Position numbers and translations under genes: made by a program. From contig NZ_RSFW01000014.1 in NCBI RefSeq assembly GCF_003937825.1, positions 62,001 to 126,000 of the forward strand: 64,000 nt of DNA, in the 5' to 3' direction. The stretch's first letter is position 1. Each line of letters begins with the position of its first letter. The notes under the pieces were generated by a model, which worked only from the letters and a program-made list of their open reading frames with translations, was not told the DNA's origin and did no database searches. The DNA comes from Mesobacillus subterraneus (lineage in GTDB: Bacteria > Bacillota > Bacilli > Bacillales > Cytobacillaceae). This document shows, one piece after another, positions 18,851 through 26,492 of the stretch.

Positions 18851-20536
18851 TTATTCATCGAGTCCGACGGCTTTCCCTTCCCTGCTTGAATCTGCAGCTC
18901 CGTAGAGAACTCCTTTTTCACGGTCAACCTGGATCGCCTGGACGTTGCCAATCGGGAATGGTTTTTCAGCGAATTCAAATCCTCTCGCTTCCATCTCACC
19001 CTTTGCCTCCATGTTGATGCCTGCTTCCCAGCCGATAAGCGGGCCGGTACTATTGAAGATTCTTGGCTCTTCAATCGCCTCTTTCAAATCCATGCCGAAA
19101 TCAAGAACATTGACGATGGTCTGGAACACGGAACCCACGATGGTCGGGCCGCCCGGAGAACCAAGTGTCAGTACCGGCTCATCATCCTTAAAGATAATGG
19201 TCGGCGTCTTGCAGCTGACAGGGCGTTTGCCTGGCTGGATTTCATTAAGGCCGCCCGGCATTGCATCAAAGTCAGTCAGTTCATTGTTCAGCACGAAGCC
19301 ATAATCATTCACCATGATTCCCGAACCAAATGGATGCTCGACCGTTGACGTGCAGGCAACAATATTGCCCCACTTGTCCATAACGGTAAAGTGGGTGGTC
19401 TCGCTTCTTTCCCTTTCTGGCTCAAACATCTGGCGGACCACCTTGATTTCCTTGCTGCCGGTATAGGCCCAGGGGTTGCCGAAATCCACTGCATCATTTC
19501 TGCGATCAAAATTGATTAATTTCCTGCGTTCAGCCAGATATTCCTCATTCAGCATTCCTTTTAGCGGGATATCACCGACTTCTGGATCTCCTGAAAAGGC
19601 AATTTTATCTGAAAAAGCAATTCTCATTGCTTCTGTGAACAAATAATACTTTTCCCATGATTTCGCATCATATTTGCTGAGGTCAAAACCCTCGAGCAGC
19701 TTTAAAATTTGCAGCATCGTAGTCCCGCCTGCGCTTGGCATATTGGACGAGGCAATCTTATAGCCTCGATATGTCCCCCATACCGGTTGATCGATGGTAA
19801 TCTCATAATCCCTCAGATCGGACATTTCCATGATGCCGCCAAGCTCCTTTAGAGTCGAAATCAACGCTTCGCCGATTTCCCCCTCGTAAAAAGCCTCAAT
19901 TCCGTCACGCTGAAGGATGCGGAAAGTTTTCGCCAAATGCTCCTTCTGGTAAACATCGCCTTCCTTAAGCGACTTGCCTCCAGGCATGAATAGTTCCTTC
20001 GCATGGTCTCCAAGACGGTAATCGAAGGTATTGAGGATTTCTTCCATCACCCAGTTGACCTCTACACCCTTTTCAGCAGCCTGGGCGGCAGGTTCGATCA
20101 ATTCAGCCAGCGGCTTCGTGCCATATTCCTTCCTCGCAGCTTCCATAGCCTTCAGAATTCCAGGAACTCCGACTCCTATTGCATGTGTCGACCTTTCTTT
20201 AAAAGGAATGACCTCTCCCTTCTTATCCAAAAAAAGCTCTGGATGTGCTGCCTTCGGTGCCCGCGTGTGCCCGTCAAATATTTTTGTTGTTTTGGATTCA
20301 GCATGGTACACCATAAAAAATCCGCTGCCTCCAATGCCCGTCATCATCGGTTCTCCGACATTAAGGCCAAATTGGATAGCAATGGCTGCGTCAATTGCGT
20401 TACCGCCTTCTCGCAGGATTTTCTCTCCTGCGTCTGTGGCGATCGGATGCGCCGAAGCGGCCATCGAAATCTTTCCTGTTGCTGTTTCTCTATCAAAATC
20501 GCACTTGGCATTGCGCGGTTGAAAATCTTTTCCCAT
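18851..20536 (-). CDS. ggt: Gamma-glutamyltransferase family protein, apparently cytoplasmic
   Basis: A 561-residue Ntn-hydrolase. The autocleavage site and nucleophile threonine are in ERSETTHFTVMDKWGN. Substrate-binding motifs include DGHTRAP, ATDAGEKILREGGNAIDAAI, MPSAGGTT and TLGSPGGPTI. Classical GGT transfers the glutamyl group of glutathione or polyglutamate and is usually secreted; here the N-terminus MGKDFQPRNAKCDFDRETAT has no signal peptide. It may be a cytoplasmic YwrD-type member. The ATG follows GGAGGATGAAGG. Flanked by terminators, so a single-gene unit. Confidence 0.88.
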   Translation of the reverse strand: MGKDFQPRNAKCDFDRETATGKISMAASAHPIATDAGEKILREGGNAIDAAIAIQFGLNVGEPMMTGIGGSGFFMVYHAESKTTKIFDGHTRAPKAAHPELFLDKKGEVIPFKERSTHAIGVGVPGILKAMEAARKEYGTKPLAELIEPAAQAAEKGVEVNWVMEEILNTFDYRLGDHAKELFMPGGKSLKEGDVYQKEHLAKTFRILQRDGIEAFYEGEIGEALISTLKELGGIMEMSDLRDYEITIDQPVWGTYRGYKIASSNMPSAGGTTMLQILKLLEGFDLSKYDAKSWEKYYLFTEAMRIAFSDKIAFSGDPEVGDIPLKGMLNEEYLAERRKLINFDRRNDAVDFGNPWAYTGSKEIKVVRQMFEPERERSETTHFTVMDKWGNIVACTSTVEHPFGSGIMVNDYGFVLNNELTDFDAMPGGLNEIQPGKRPVSCKTPTIIFKDDEPVLTLGSPGGPTIVGSVFQTIVNVLDFGMDLKEAIEEPRIFNSTGPLIGWEAGINMEAKGEMEARGFEFAEKPFPIGNVQAIQVDREKGVLYGAADSSREGKAVGLDE

Positions 20537-20642
20537 CGTCCTTCATCCTCCATTGGCTTGTCATATCTCAACTTTGTATAAGTAAATTACCCCTTTGCGT
20601 AAATTAAAAACTACCGAAATAATGGATGCCGCATTTCAGCAT

Positions 20643-20673
20643 AAAAAACCAGCCCTGAAGAATCAGGGCTGGT
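20643..20673 (-). terminator. Intrinsic terminator
   Basis: Perfect stem ACCAGCCCTGA / TCAGGGCTGGT, with T-run on the reverse strand; follows the YtxH-type gene. Confidence 0.9.
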
Positions 20674-20686
20674 TCATCATCTGAAC

Positions 20687-21499
20687 TTATCGGTTATTGT
20701 CGTTCTTCTGCTCATCAGGTGAGACAGTGAAACTATTGGATGTTTTGCCTAGACCTGTTGTGTCGGATGGCTGGCTTTCCATGCCTGTTGCATAGCTGCT
20801 TGCAGCGTTATTCGAGCTTGAAGTGGATGAAGCAGAATCAGTTGCGGAATTCACTACAGGGTTATCCATAGCAGTTGTTCCCGCTTCCTTCACCTTAGAA
20901 CCCACTTCTTTCAGCTCTTCCTTTGCGTTCATCACAGTCTGGACAACATCTGAAGAGTTTGATTTTGCCTCGTTCATTTTGCTGAATACATCCTCGTTAA
21001 GACGCTGGTAAAGGTTCTGCGCGTCACTGATTGCTTCTTTAAGGATGCTGGAAGCTTCTTTGAAGCTGTTCATCATCTGTTCCTTCACATCTGTCGGGTT
21101 ATTCTTTACCTCACTGATGACATTCATGGAAGTATCCTTCACATTCACTGCAGTATCCTTTACTTTCGTACGAGTGTTGGAATCCAGCATAGCAAGAACA
21201 CCGCCGATTGTAGCGCCGATCAGCAGGCCTTTCATCAGCTTGCTGTTGTTCGAGCTGCTTGTGCTGTCTGATGAATAGCTGTCAGAGTAGCCGCCCATGG
21301 AAGAATTGTTAGAGTAAGCGTTGTTCGCGTATGAATTATTTGAGTAAGAGTTGTTCGATGATGTGCTGCCATAGGTAGTCGTTCCAGTCGTTGGATCATA
21401 GCTTGCGTTCTGTGCTGATGAAGTGTACATATTGTCATTCAAATTGTATTGTCCGTTTGATTGATTGTTATTTCCGTTTGGTAAAATGTTCTGTGACAT
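20687..21499 (-). CDS. YtxH-type stress protein with Asn/Ser/Tyr-rich N-terminus
   Basis: A 270-residue protein of unusual composition. Residues 1-85 are low complexity, rich in Asn, Ser, Tyr and Gly, with repeats of NNSYSNNSYANNAYSNNS. At about 88-108 a YtxH-like glycine-rich hydrophobic segment (LMKGLLIGATIGGVLAMLDS) follows. Residues 110-210 are a helical charged region (VKDTAVNVKDTSMNVISEVK) resembling LEA/YtxH proteins, and the tail is again Ser/Asn rich. YtxH proteins belong to the sigma-B stress regulon in B. subtilis, and a good sigma-B promoter lies upstream (21550-21575). Function is unknown; a membrane-attached disordered protein is the most that can be inferred. Confidence 0.75.
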   Translation of the reverse strand: MSQNILPNGNNNQSNGQYNLNDNMYTSSAQNASYDPTTGTTTYGSTSSNNSYSNNSYANNAYSNNSSMGGYSDSYSSDSTSSSNNSKLMKGLLIGATIGGVLAMLDSNTRTKVKDTAVNVKDTSMNVISEVKNNPTDVKEQMMNSFKEASSILKEAISDAQNLYQRLNEDVFSKMNEAKSNSSDVVQTVMNAKEELKEVGSKVKEAGTTAMDNPVVNSATDSASSTSSSNNAASSYATGMESQPSDTTGLGKTSNSFTVSPDEQKNDNNR

Positions 21500-21549
21500 A
21501 ATGTATTTCCTCCTTAATTTATGGTGGATTTAATTGTTATGCCTATCTA

Positions 21550-21575
21550 TTTCCCGGGACGGACAAGAGATAAAC
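21550..21575 (-). promoter_or_regulatory. Sigma-B promoter
   Basis: On the reverse strand GTTTAT, a 14-nt spacer, then GGGAAA, close to the sigma-B consensus GTTTAA-N14-GGGTAT, about 50 nt upstream of the YtxH-type start. Confidence 0.7.
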
Positions 21576-21623
21576 AGGATTTATATACCATTTGTCAAGA
21601 GGGAAAAATTATCGGTAAGTTCC

Positions 21624-21656
21624 AAGAAAAAAACCTGACCGATTTTGATCAGGTTT
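21624..21656 (-). terminator. Probable terminator downstream of yfkD
   Basis: Stem AAACCTGA / TCAGGTTT with T-run on the reverse strand. A second hairpin (ACCTGGAT ... ATCCAGGT, 21679-21702) lies between it and yfkD. Confidence 0.65.
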
Positions 21657-21731
21657 TACTTCTATTCTATAAGACGTTCACCTGGATTCACGCTTATCCA
21701 GGTATTGTTGATCGTGCACTACAGCCAACCC

Positions 21732-22568
21732 TTATCTAGGTCTTTCACTGGAGACAAACCCGAAGCTGACATGGTCCTGAACAGGAATCCACGCTCCAAT
21801 GCCCTGAGAAACGACATTTTTGACGACGATAAATTTCTTGCTTCCTTTAAGCATGAGGTAGACCTCGCCATAGGTCACCTTGCCTTTTTCATTAATAGCA
21901 GGCGCGTAGGCGTATAAATAGCCTAATCGTTTTGGCTGGATATTATAGATATGGTCTTTTTTCGTACCGGCACCGACTATGGTTTCAAAGGCAAGCGGAA
22001 GTCCTGATTTCTGCGCTGCTTTTAACAGCATCATCTTCTGGACATCCTCCGCATTCTTGATTTTTGCCGTCAATCCGCCTTTCACGACCTTTTGCTGCTC
22101 CTGAACATAATGAATTTGATAAATAGCATTTCCGCCGCGGTTATCATAATAGTTGGTATTGATCTTCTGAAACTCCCAGTTTGGCGAGGTTTCCGTCGAC
22201 TCGTAATTCAATGGCCACTCCCCAAGGTACACGATCGCCCGGTAGCCAATCGCAAACGGTGTGCTGTTGATCGATGTTTCATTCAGCATCCTGATCAAAT
22301 CAGGGTTTTCGATTTTCACCTTCGACGTTTTTAGCAGGCTCTTTGTCAGCTCGCTCGGCTGCAGGAACGGCAAATCCTCCGTCGGATTCGGATACGTATT
22401 ATCCTTGGTGATGTTCATGACTGAACTGGGAACCGTATACTTCGCCTTCTCAGCCTGCTTCGGCTGCTGAGGTGCCTTCTTCTCCTTGTTTTCCTCAGCA
22501 AAACCCGGCATCAGTATGGACATCATGAAAATAACTGTCATAACAAGGATAGCTGCTGCTTTTTTCAT
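21732..22568 (-). CDS. yfkD: YfkD family secreted protein
   Basis: A 278-residue protein with a signal peptide (KKAAAILVMTVIFMMSILMP) and a Lys/Gln-rich linker, followed by the YfkD domain, for example ETSINSTPFAIGYRAIVYLG and LPLAFETIVGAG. Length is close to B. subtilis YfkD (264). Function is not known. It sits near the yfkF-like transporter, as in the B. subtilis yfk order. GAAAGGAG precedes the ATG. Confidence 0.85.
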   Translation of the reverse strand: MKKAAAILVMTVIFMMSILMPGFAEENKEKKAPQQPKQAEKAKYTVPSSVMNITKDNTYPNPTEDLPFLQPSELTKSLLKTSKVKIENPDLIRMLNETSINSTPFAIGYRAIVYLGEWPLNYESTETSPNWEFQKINTNYYDNRGGNAIYQIHYVQEQQKVVKGGLTAKIKNAEDVQKMMLLKAAQKSGLPLAFETIVGAGTKKDHIYNIQPKRLGYLYAYAPAINEKGKVTYGEVYLMLKGSKKFIVVKNVVSQGIGAWIPVQDHVSFGFVSSERPR

Positions 22569-22652
22569 GCTGTTGAACTCCTTTCACTACAAGAAACTTA
22601 TAAGTTTGCTTATAGTGTTTTCGGAGTCGTGTGACTTTATCCAAACTTTCCA

Positions 22653-22687
22653 TGAAAAAAAAGAAAAGGCTCTTTTCGAAAAGAGCC
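22653..22687 (-). terminator. Intrinsic terminator
   Basis: Ten-bp perfect palindrome GGCTCTTTTCGAAAAGAGCC followed by TTTTCTTTTTTTT on the reverse strand; ends the YczE-like transcript. Confidence 0.9.
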
Positions 22688-22701
22688 CTGCTTAATATGG
22701 A

Positions 22702-23322
22702 TTATTTTTCAGACAACAAAACAAGCTTGTTCAATAATTTTTCGCAATATGGGAAGAAAAATTGAATCAATGGCCCAATCGCAAATGTGACGATCAAGGT
22801 ACCGATGCCAATGGGCCCTTTGAAAATGAATGCTGCCGAAAGGGCAATCACTTCACCCAATGTTTTCGCCACCATCAGATTCAGTCCAAACCTCTCACGC
22901 AATGCCATCATGAAGTTGTCAATCGGGATCAGCGGGAATCTTGGCTGCAAGTAAACCGCAAGCCCAAAGCTCAGCGCAACCATCCCCAGCAAAAATACTG
23001 CAAACTGCTTCAAATAACCTGTAACCACCAGGTCATCAAACACTCGCAAAATCCAGAAGTCAATCAGCACGCCTGTAATCAAGAGAGTAATAATCGCTGC
23101 GAAATCCGGGCGCCTTTTTACCAGGACCGCATTGACGAAAATCAGGATGATTCCTACGATCACAACCCAACTGCCCGGTGTCAGCCCCACCGTTTGGGAA
23201 AGCCCGACGTTAAGCGCATCCCACGCCCCAGTGCCCAAACCAGCTTTAATGGTCATCGATACTCCAAAAGATAGAATCGTTAACCCAATGATGAAAAATA
23301 GAGTGCGATAAACAAAAGCCAT
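22702..23322 (-). CDS. YczE/YyaS/YitT family membrane protein
   Basis: A 206-residue protein with five or six hydrophobic helices. The opening RTLFFIIGLTILSFGVSMTI, KAGLGTGAWDALNVGLSQTV and the QPRFPLIPIDNFM loop are typical of YczE-like membrane proteins. YczE itself affects surfactin synthetase activation in B. subtilis; the role of this paralogue is unknown. The ATG follows GAGGAGAATTTATC. A hairpin plus T-run lies about 170 nt upstream. Confidence 0.83.
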   Translation of the reverse strand: MAFVYRTLFFIIGLTILSFGVSMTIKAGLGTGAWDALNVGLSQTVGLTPGSWVVIVGIILIFVNAVLVKRRPDFAAIITLLITGVLIDFWILRVFDDLVVTGYLKQFAVFLLGMVALSFGLAVYLQPRFPLIPIDNFMMALRERFGLNLMVAKTLGEVIALSAAFIFKGPIGIGTLIVTFAIGPLIQFFFPYCEKLLNKLVLLSEK

Positions 23323-23490
23323 ATGATAAATTCTCCTCTTCTATAACCTTGCTGTTTGGAGGCTTGTTCAGCCTCAAGCTTTTACTAGAAATTTTGAAGT
23401 GATTACAACTCTGAAATGTCCTTAAAACACTTGCCTGGCAAAAGCCAATCCTCTAATGTCTTTCTTGTTGGATCCATCCTTTTTACTGCG

Positions 23491-23523
23491 AAAAAAGAAC
23501 CCTGTCCTCCCGGAGCAGAGTTC
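23491..23523 (-). terminator. Intrinsic terminator or leader attenuator
   Basis: On the reverse strand GAACTCTG pairs with CAGGGTTC and is followed by TTTTTT. It lies between the OsmC gene and the YczE-like gene. It may simply end the OsmC transcript. A possible promoter (TTACAC-N16-TATAAT, about 23570-23597) lies upstream, so attenuation of the YczE-like gene is an alternative. Confidence 0.6.
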
Positions 23524-23610
23524 ATTAGTTCTATTATATTAAAGCAGGTTAAATCCAATACCGATTATACCATACAGGCCTGCAGGTGTAACGCCTGCTT
23601 TTTTGTCATT

Positions 23611-23997
23611 TTATTGAACGATTTCGAACGTCTCTTCGACTTCAATGCTGCCGACTACCGATTGGACCATTGAGCAATTCTTCCTTGTAAGAACCATGGC
23701 TTTCTCGATTTTCTTTTGGTCGAGATTGTTACCGGCAATACGGAAATGGACGATAATCTTGCTCACTCTGTTTGCTTCTTCCTCGACGCGTTCTGCATCT
23801 GCCTTGATATGGATGTCCTTCACGTCCATCCTCATTTTCTCCAGGACCTTGCGCAGAACTCCGCCGCTGCACACGGCAACCGAAGAAACCAGCAGCTGAT
23901 AAGGCCTGAATCCGTAGGCATCATCACCTGCGACATCCAGTCTGCCAAAGTCTGTTTTTGTATAAAAACCCACATCAGGTTTCATTGTAAATTCCAT
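23611..23997 (-). CDS. OsmC family protein
   Basis: A 128-residue OsmC/Ohr-type protein from ATG 23997, preceded by GGAGGAAGGT; the longer frame to 24102 lacks a ribosome site. The two family cysteines are visible in SSVAVCSGGVLRKVLEKM and LTRKNCSMVQSVVGSIEV. OsmC proteins are thiol peroxidases acting on organic hydroperoxides; members with this short, YhfA-like sequence have unproven substrates. Confidence 0.85.
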   Translation of the reverse strand: MEFTMKPDVGFYTKTDFGRLDVAGDDAYGFRPYQLLVSSVAVCSGGVLRKVLEKMRMDVKDIHIKADAERVEEEANRVSKIIVHFRIAGNNLDQKKIEKAMVLTRKNCSMVQSVVGSIEVEETFEIVQ

Positions 23998-24163
23998 AAT
24001 ACCTTCCTCCTCCAACGTATTTAACAGGAAAAACAAAATAGTAAATATTTCCGAATACCAAGAGATTACACTATTTTTCCCGCAATTTAAAATAAAAACC
24101 ATTGCACTAAAAATTTTAAATCGTTAACATCTAAAGAGTACAAAAAGCTTAGGAGATCTAAAT

Positions 24164-25342
24164 ATGAATATAAACATAAATCTTCGTTTCTGGATTTTGG
24201 TTTCAATCGTCGCGATTTCTGGTTTCTCGCAGGGAATGCTGCTGCCGCTGATTGCGATCATTTTTGAGCAGGATGGCGTGTCGTCGTCCATGAACGGCCT
24301 GCACGCAACCGGCCTGTATATCGGGATCCTGATTGCCTCGCCGCTGATGGAAGCACCGCTCCGCCGGTTTGGCTATAAGCCGATCATCCTCATTGGAGGG
24401 TTGGCTGTCGCCCTGTCGCTGGCGCTATTCCCGGTTTGGAAGTCATTCTGGTTCTGGTTTGTGCTCAGGCTGGTCATCGGGATTGGCGATCACATGCTTC
24501 ATTTTGCCACCCAGACATGGATCACTTCTTTTTCAGCGAAAGAACGGCTCGGGCGGAACATTTCGATTTATGGGTTGTTCTTCGGTCTCGGATTCGCTGC
24601 CGGTCCGCTGATGACAGGTCTAATAAAGGTGAATTCAGCCCTGCCCTTCATTCTTTCCTCTGCGATCAGTCTTGCCGCCTGGCTGACGGTCTGGCTGCTG
24701 AAAAACGAGCGCCCTGAACACGATATGGACAGTACCTCTTTTTTCGGGACGATGAAGCGGTTTGGAGTCGTCTTTAAATATGCATGGATTGCGTTCCTGC
24801 CGCCATTTGGCTATGGTTTTTTGGAGGCCAGCCTGAACGGGAATTTCCCGGTCTATGCGATGAGATCGGGGATTGGCGTCGAGGCGGTCGCGCTGTTGCT
24901 ACCGGCATTCGCGATCGGCGGAATACTCTCCCAGGTGCCGCTTGGCATTCTGAGCGACAGGCTTGGCAGGCGGAATGTGCTAATCGCCATTACTCTATCT
25001 GGTTTTCTTTGTTTTACGGCGGCCGGTTTGTTCGAAAACTCTACAACCGGGCTGCTCATCTGCTTCTTTTTAGCGGGGACAGTTGTAGGATCTACTTTTT
25101 CACTCGGAATCAGCTACATGGCTGACCTGCTTCCAAAACATCTACTGCCGGCTGGCAACCTGATGTGCGGCATCTTTTTCAGCTTTGGAAGCATCAGCGG
25201 CCCGTTCATTGGCGGGGTGGCCATTGAATGGCTGAAAGGGATCAGCTTCTTTTACGTCATTAGTACCATGCTCCTGCTGATCTTCATCGCCCTGCTTGCT
25301 TTCCGGCATGAAGCGACAGTCCGCCAGGCAAAGTCGGCATAA
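24164..25342 (+). CDS. yfkF: MFS transporter (YfkF-like)
   Basis: A 392-residue major facilitator protein with 12 predicted helices. The first half has SGFSQGMLLPLIAIIFEQDG and FWFVLRLVIGIGDHMLHFATQTW. The loop 8-9 signature GILSDRLGRRNVL marks the second half. Size and position next to the yfkD gene match B. subtilis YfkF. The substrate is unknown; multidrug or sugar export are both possible. TTAGGAGATC precedes the ATG. It is convergent with the EamA transporter and shares its terminator. Confidence 0.85.
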   Translation: MNININLRFWILVSIVAISGFSQGMLLPLIAIIFEQDGVSSSMNGLHATGLYIGILIASPLMEAPLRRFGYKPIILIGGLAVALSLALFPVWKSFWFWFVLRLVIGIGDHMLHFATQTWITSFSAKERLGRNISIYGLFFGLGFAAGPLMTGLIKVNSALPFILSSAISLAAWLTVWLLKNERPEHDMDSTSFFGTMKRFGVVFKYAWIAFLPPFGYGFLEASLNGNFPVYAMRSGIGVEAVALLLPAFAIGGILSQVPLGILSDRLGRRNVLIAITLSGFLCFTAAGLFENSTTGLLICFFLAGTVVGSTFSLGISYMADLLPKHLLPAGNLMCGIFFSFGSISGPFIGGVAIEWLKGISFFYVISTMLLLIFIALLAFRHEATVRQAKSA

Positions 25343-25344
25343 GG

Positions 25345-25380
25345 AAACAGCCTCCCTATCTTGCAGGGAGGCTGTTTTTT
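25345..25380. terminator. Bidirectional terminator between convergent transporter genes
   Basis: Stem AACAGCCTCCCT / AGGGAGGCTGTT with T-run on the forward strand; the left arm overlaps the last codons of the reverse-strand EamA gene. Confidence 0.9.
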
Positions 25381-26300
25381 GTACGGCGTGCTGGTCTGTT
25401 GACGAGGACGATTCCGGCAACGACCAATATCAGTCCGGCTATGACAAAGTAATGGAGCGGTTCCGCCAGAAGCACCGCTGATAAAATAACCCCAAATACA
25501 GGGACAAGGAACAAATACAGCGACACCTTGCCTACCTGGTTGTACTTCATGACATTGTTCCATAAAATGAAGCCTGCCGCTGATAGGAACGCCAGGTAAA
25601 TCAGCATCAGTCCGGACTTCAGGTCAAACTCAAAGGGGAAAAACCCTACAGAAAATGCCCCAATCGCGATCAAACCAAGCGACCCCAGTATCATCTGGTA
25701 TGCCGTTAAGTAGATGACTTCCATCTTGGAACTTCCTTGTTTCGCGAGGATGTTTCCATATGCGCCTGCGAGCATGGCCAACATCAGGAGAATCTCCCCG
25801 ATCCCGAAACTGATCTCATACGCTCCGTTCGGCCAGTTGGCAAAAATAACCCCGGTGAAACCGATCATCAATCCAGCCACCTTCAAACGGTTCATCCGGT
25901 CATCAGGATACAGGAAGTGGGCAAGCAGGATTTGAAAGAACGAGGTTGTCCCAGCAATGATCGAACCCTGAATACCCGTCGAATAACTCAGCCCAATATA
26001 AAACAGCACATATTGCAGGAAAGTCTGGAACAGTCCGATTTTTAACAGCGGCATCGTCGTCGATGGCCTGAACTTCATATTTCGTTTCAGAAGCAGGAAC
26101 ATGATCAAAATCAGCATCCCGGCAAGGAAAAAGCGGTATCCGGCAAACAGCATTTGTTCCCCGATTTCTTCAGGCCTGATATCGAGGCTGCCGTAGCTTA
26201 ATTTAATGAAGGGGAACGCACTTCCCCATAAAAAAGTCGCACCCACTGCGGAAACGGCGATTCCCAGCGGATGGGAAAAAAAGTCTTTTGTTGTCATCAA
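25356..26300 (-). CDS. EamA/DMT superfamily transporter
   Basis: A 314-residue protein with ten predicted helices and two EamA repeats: SAVGATFLWGSAFPFIKLSY in the first and LIYLAFLSAAGFILWNNVMK in the second. Drug/metabolite transporters of this kind export amino acids or other small metabolites; no substrate can be assigned. The last residues (NSLPAR) are encoded inside the shared terminator stem, so the extreme C-terminus is probably not important. Confidence 0.85.
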   Translation of the reverse strand: MMTTKDFFSHPLGIAVSAVGATFLWGSAFPFIKLSYGSLDIRPEEIGEQMLFAGYRFFLAGMLILIMFLLLKRNMKFRPSTTMPLLKIGLFQTFLQYVLFYIGLSYSTGIQGSIIAGTTSFFQILLAHFLYPDDRMNRLKVAGLMIGFTGVIFANWPNGAYEISFGIGEILLMLAMLAGAYGNILAKQGSSKMEVIYLTAYQMILGSLGLIAIGAFSVGFFPFEFDLKSGLMLIYLAFLSAAGFILWNNVMKYNQVGKVSLYLFLVPVFGVILSAVLLAEPLHYFVIAGLILVVAGIVLVNRPARRTKNSLPAR

Positions 26301-26398
26301 ACAATCTCCTTAGACAAACGCATTATTCTTTTAAAAAGCATATAGTGTATGGTAACATAATAGTGAAAACAATATGTATTTTTGTGCTCTGGCTTTTC

Positions 26399-26434
26399 GC
26401 TGTCACCATTCTGGTGGCAGCTTTCGTGTTTTTT
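26399..26434 (+). terminator. Strong hairpin with T-run upstream of pfeT
   Basis: GCTGTCACCA / TGGTGGCAGC (one G-U) with a 3-nt loop, followed by TTTCGTGTTTTTT. No annotated forward-strand gene precedes it, so it would end a short untranslated transcript or attenuate pfeT. Confidence 0.55.
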
Positions 26435-26443
26435 AAGGGTATT

Positions 26444-26462
26444 GATTGTGATTATTAGTATC
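26444..26462 (+). promoter_or_regulatory. Fur/PerR-like box upstream of pfeT
   Basis: GATTGTGATTATTAGTATC matches the 19-bp Fur box at 14 of 19 positions by eye and its core matches the PerR box at 11 of 15. It lies about 30 nt upstream of the pfeT start codon. In B. subtilis pfeT is controlled by PerR and Fur (known), which makes the site plausible. Confidence 0.5.
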
Positions 26463-26492
26463 ATTTAGAGATTGATAAAGGAGGAGAAAAGG

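Noticed and set aside
23491-23523. Metabolite riboswitch before the YczE-like gene
   Set aside because: The structured leader is explained by a simple terminator hairpin; no known aptamer core was found.
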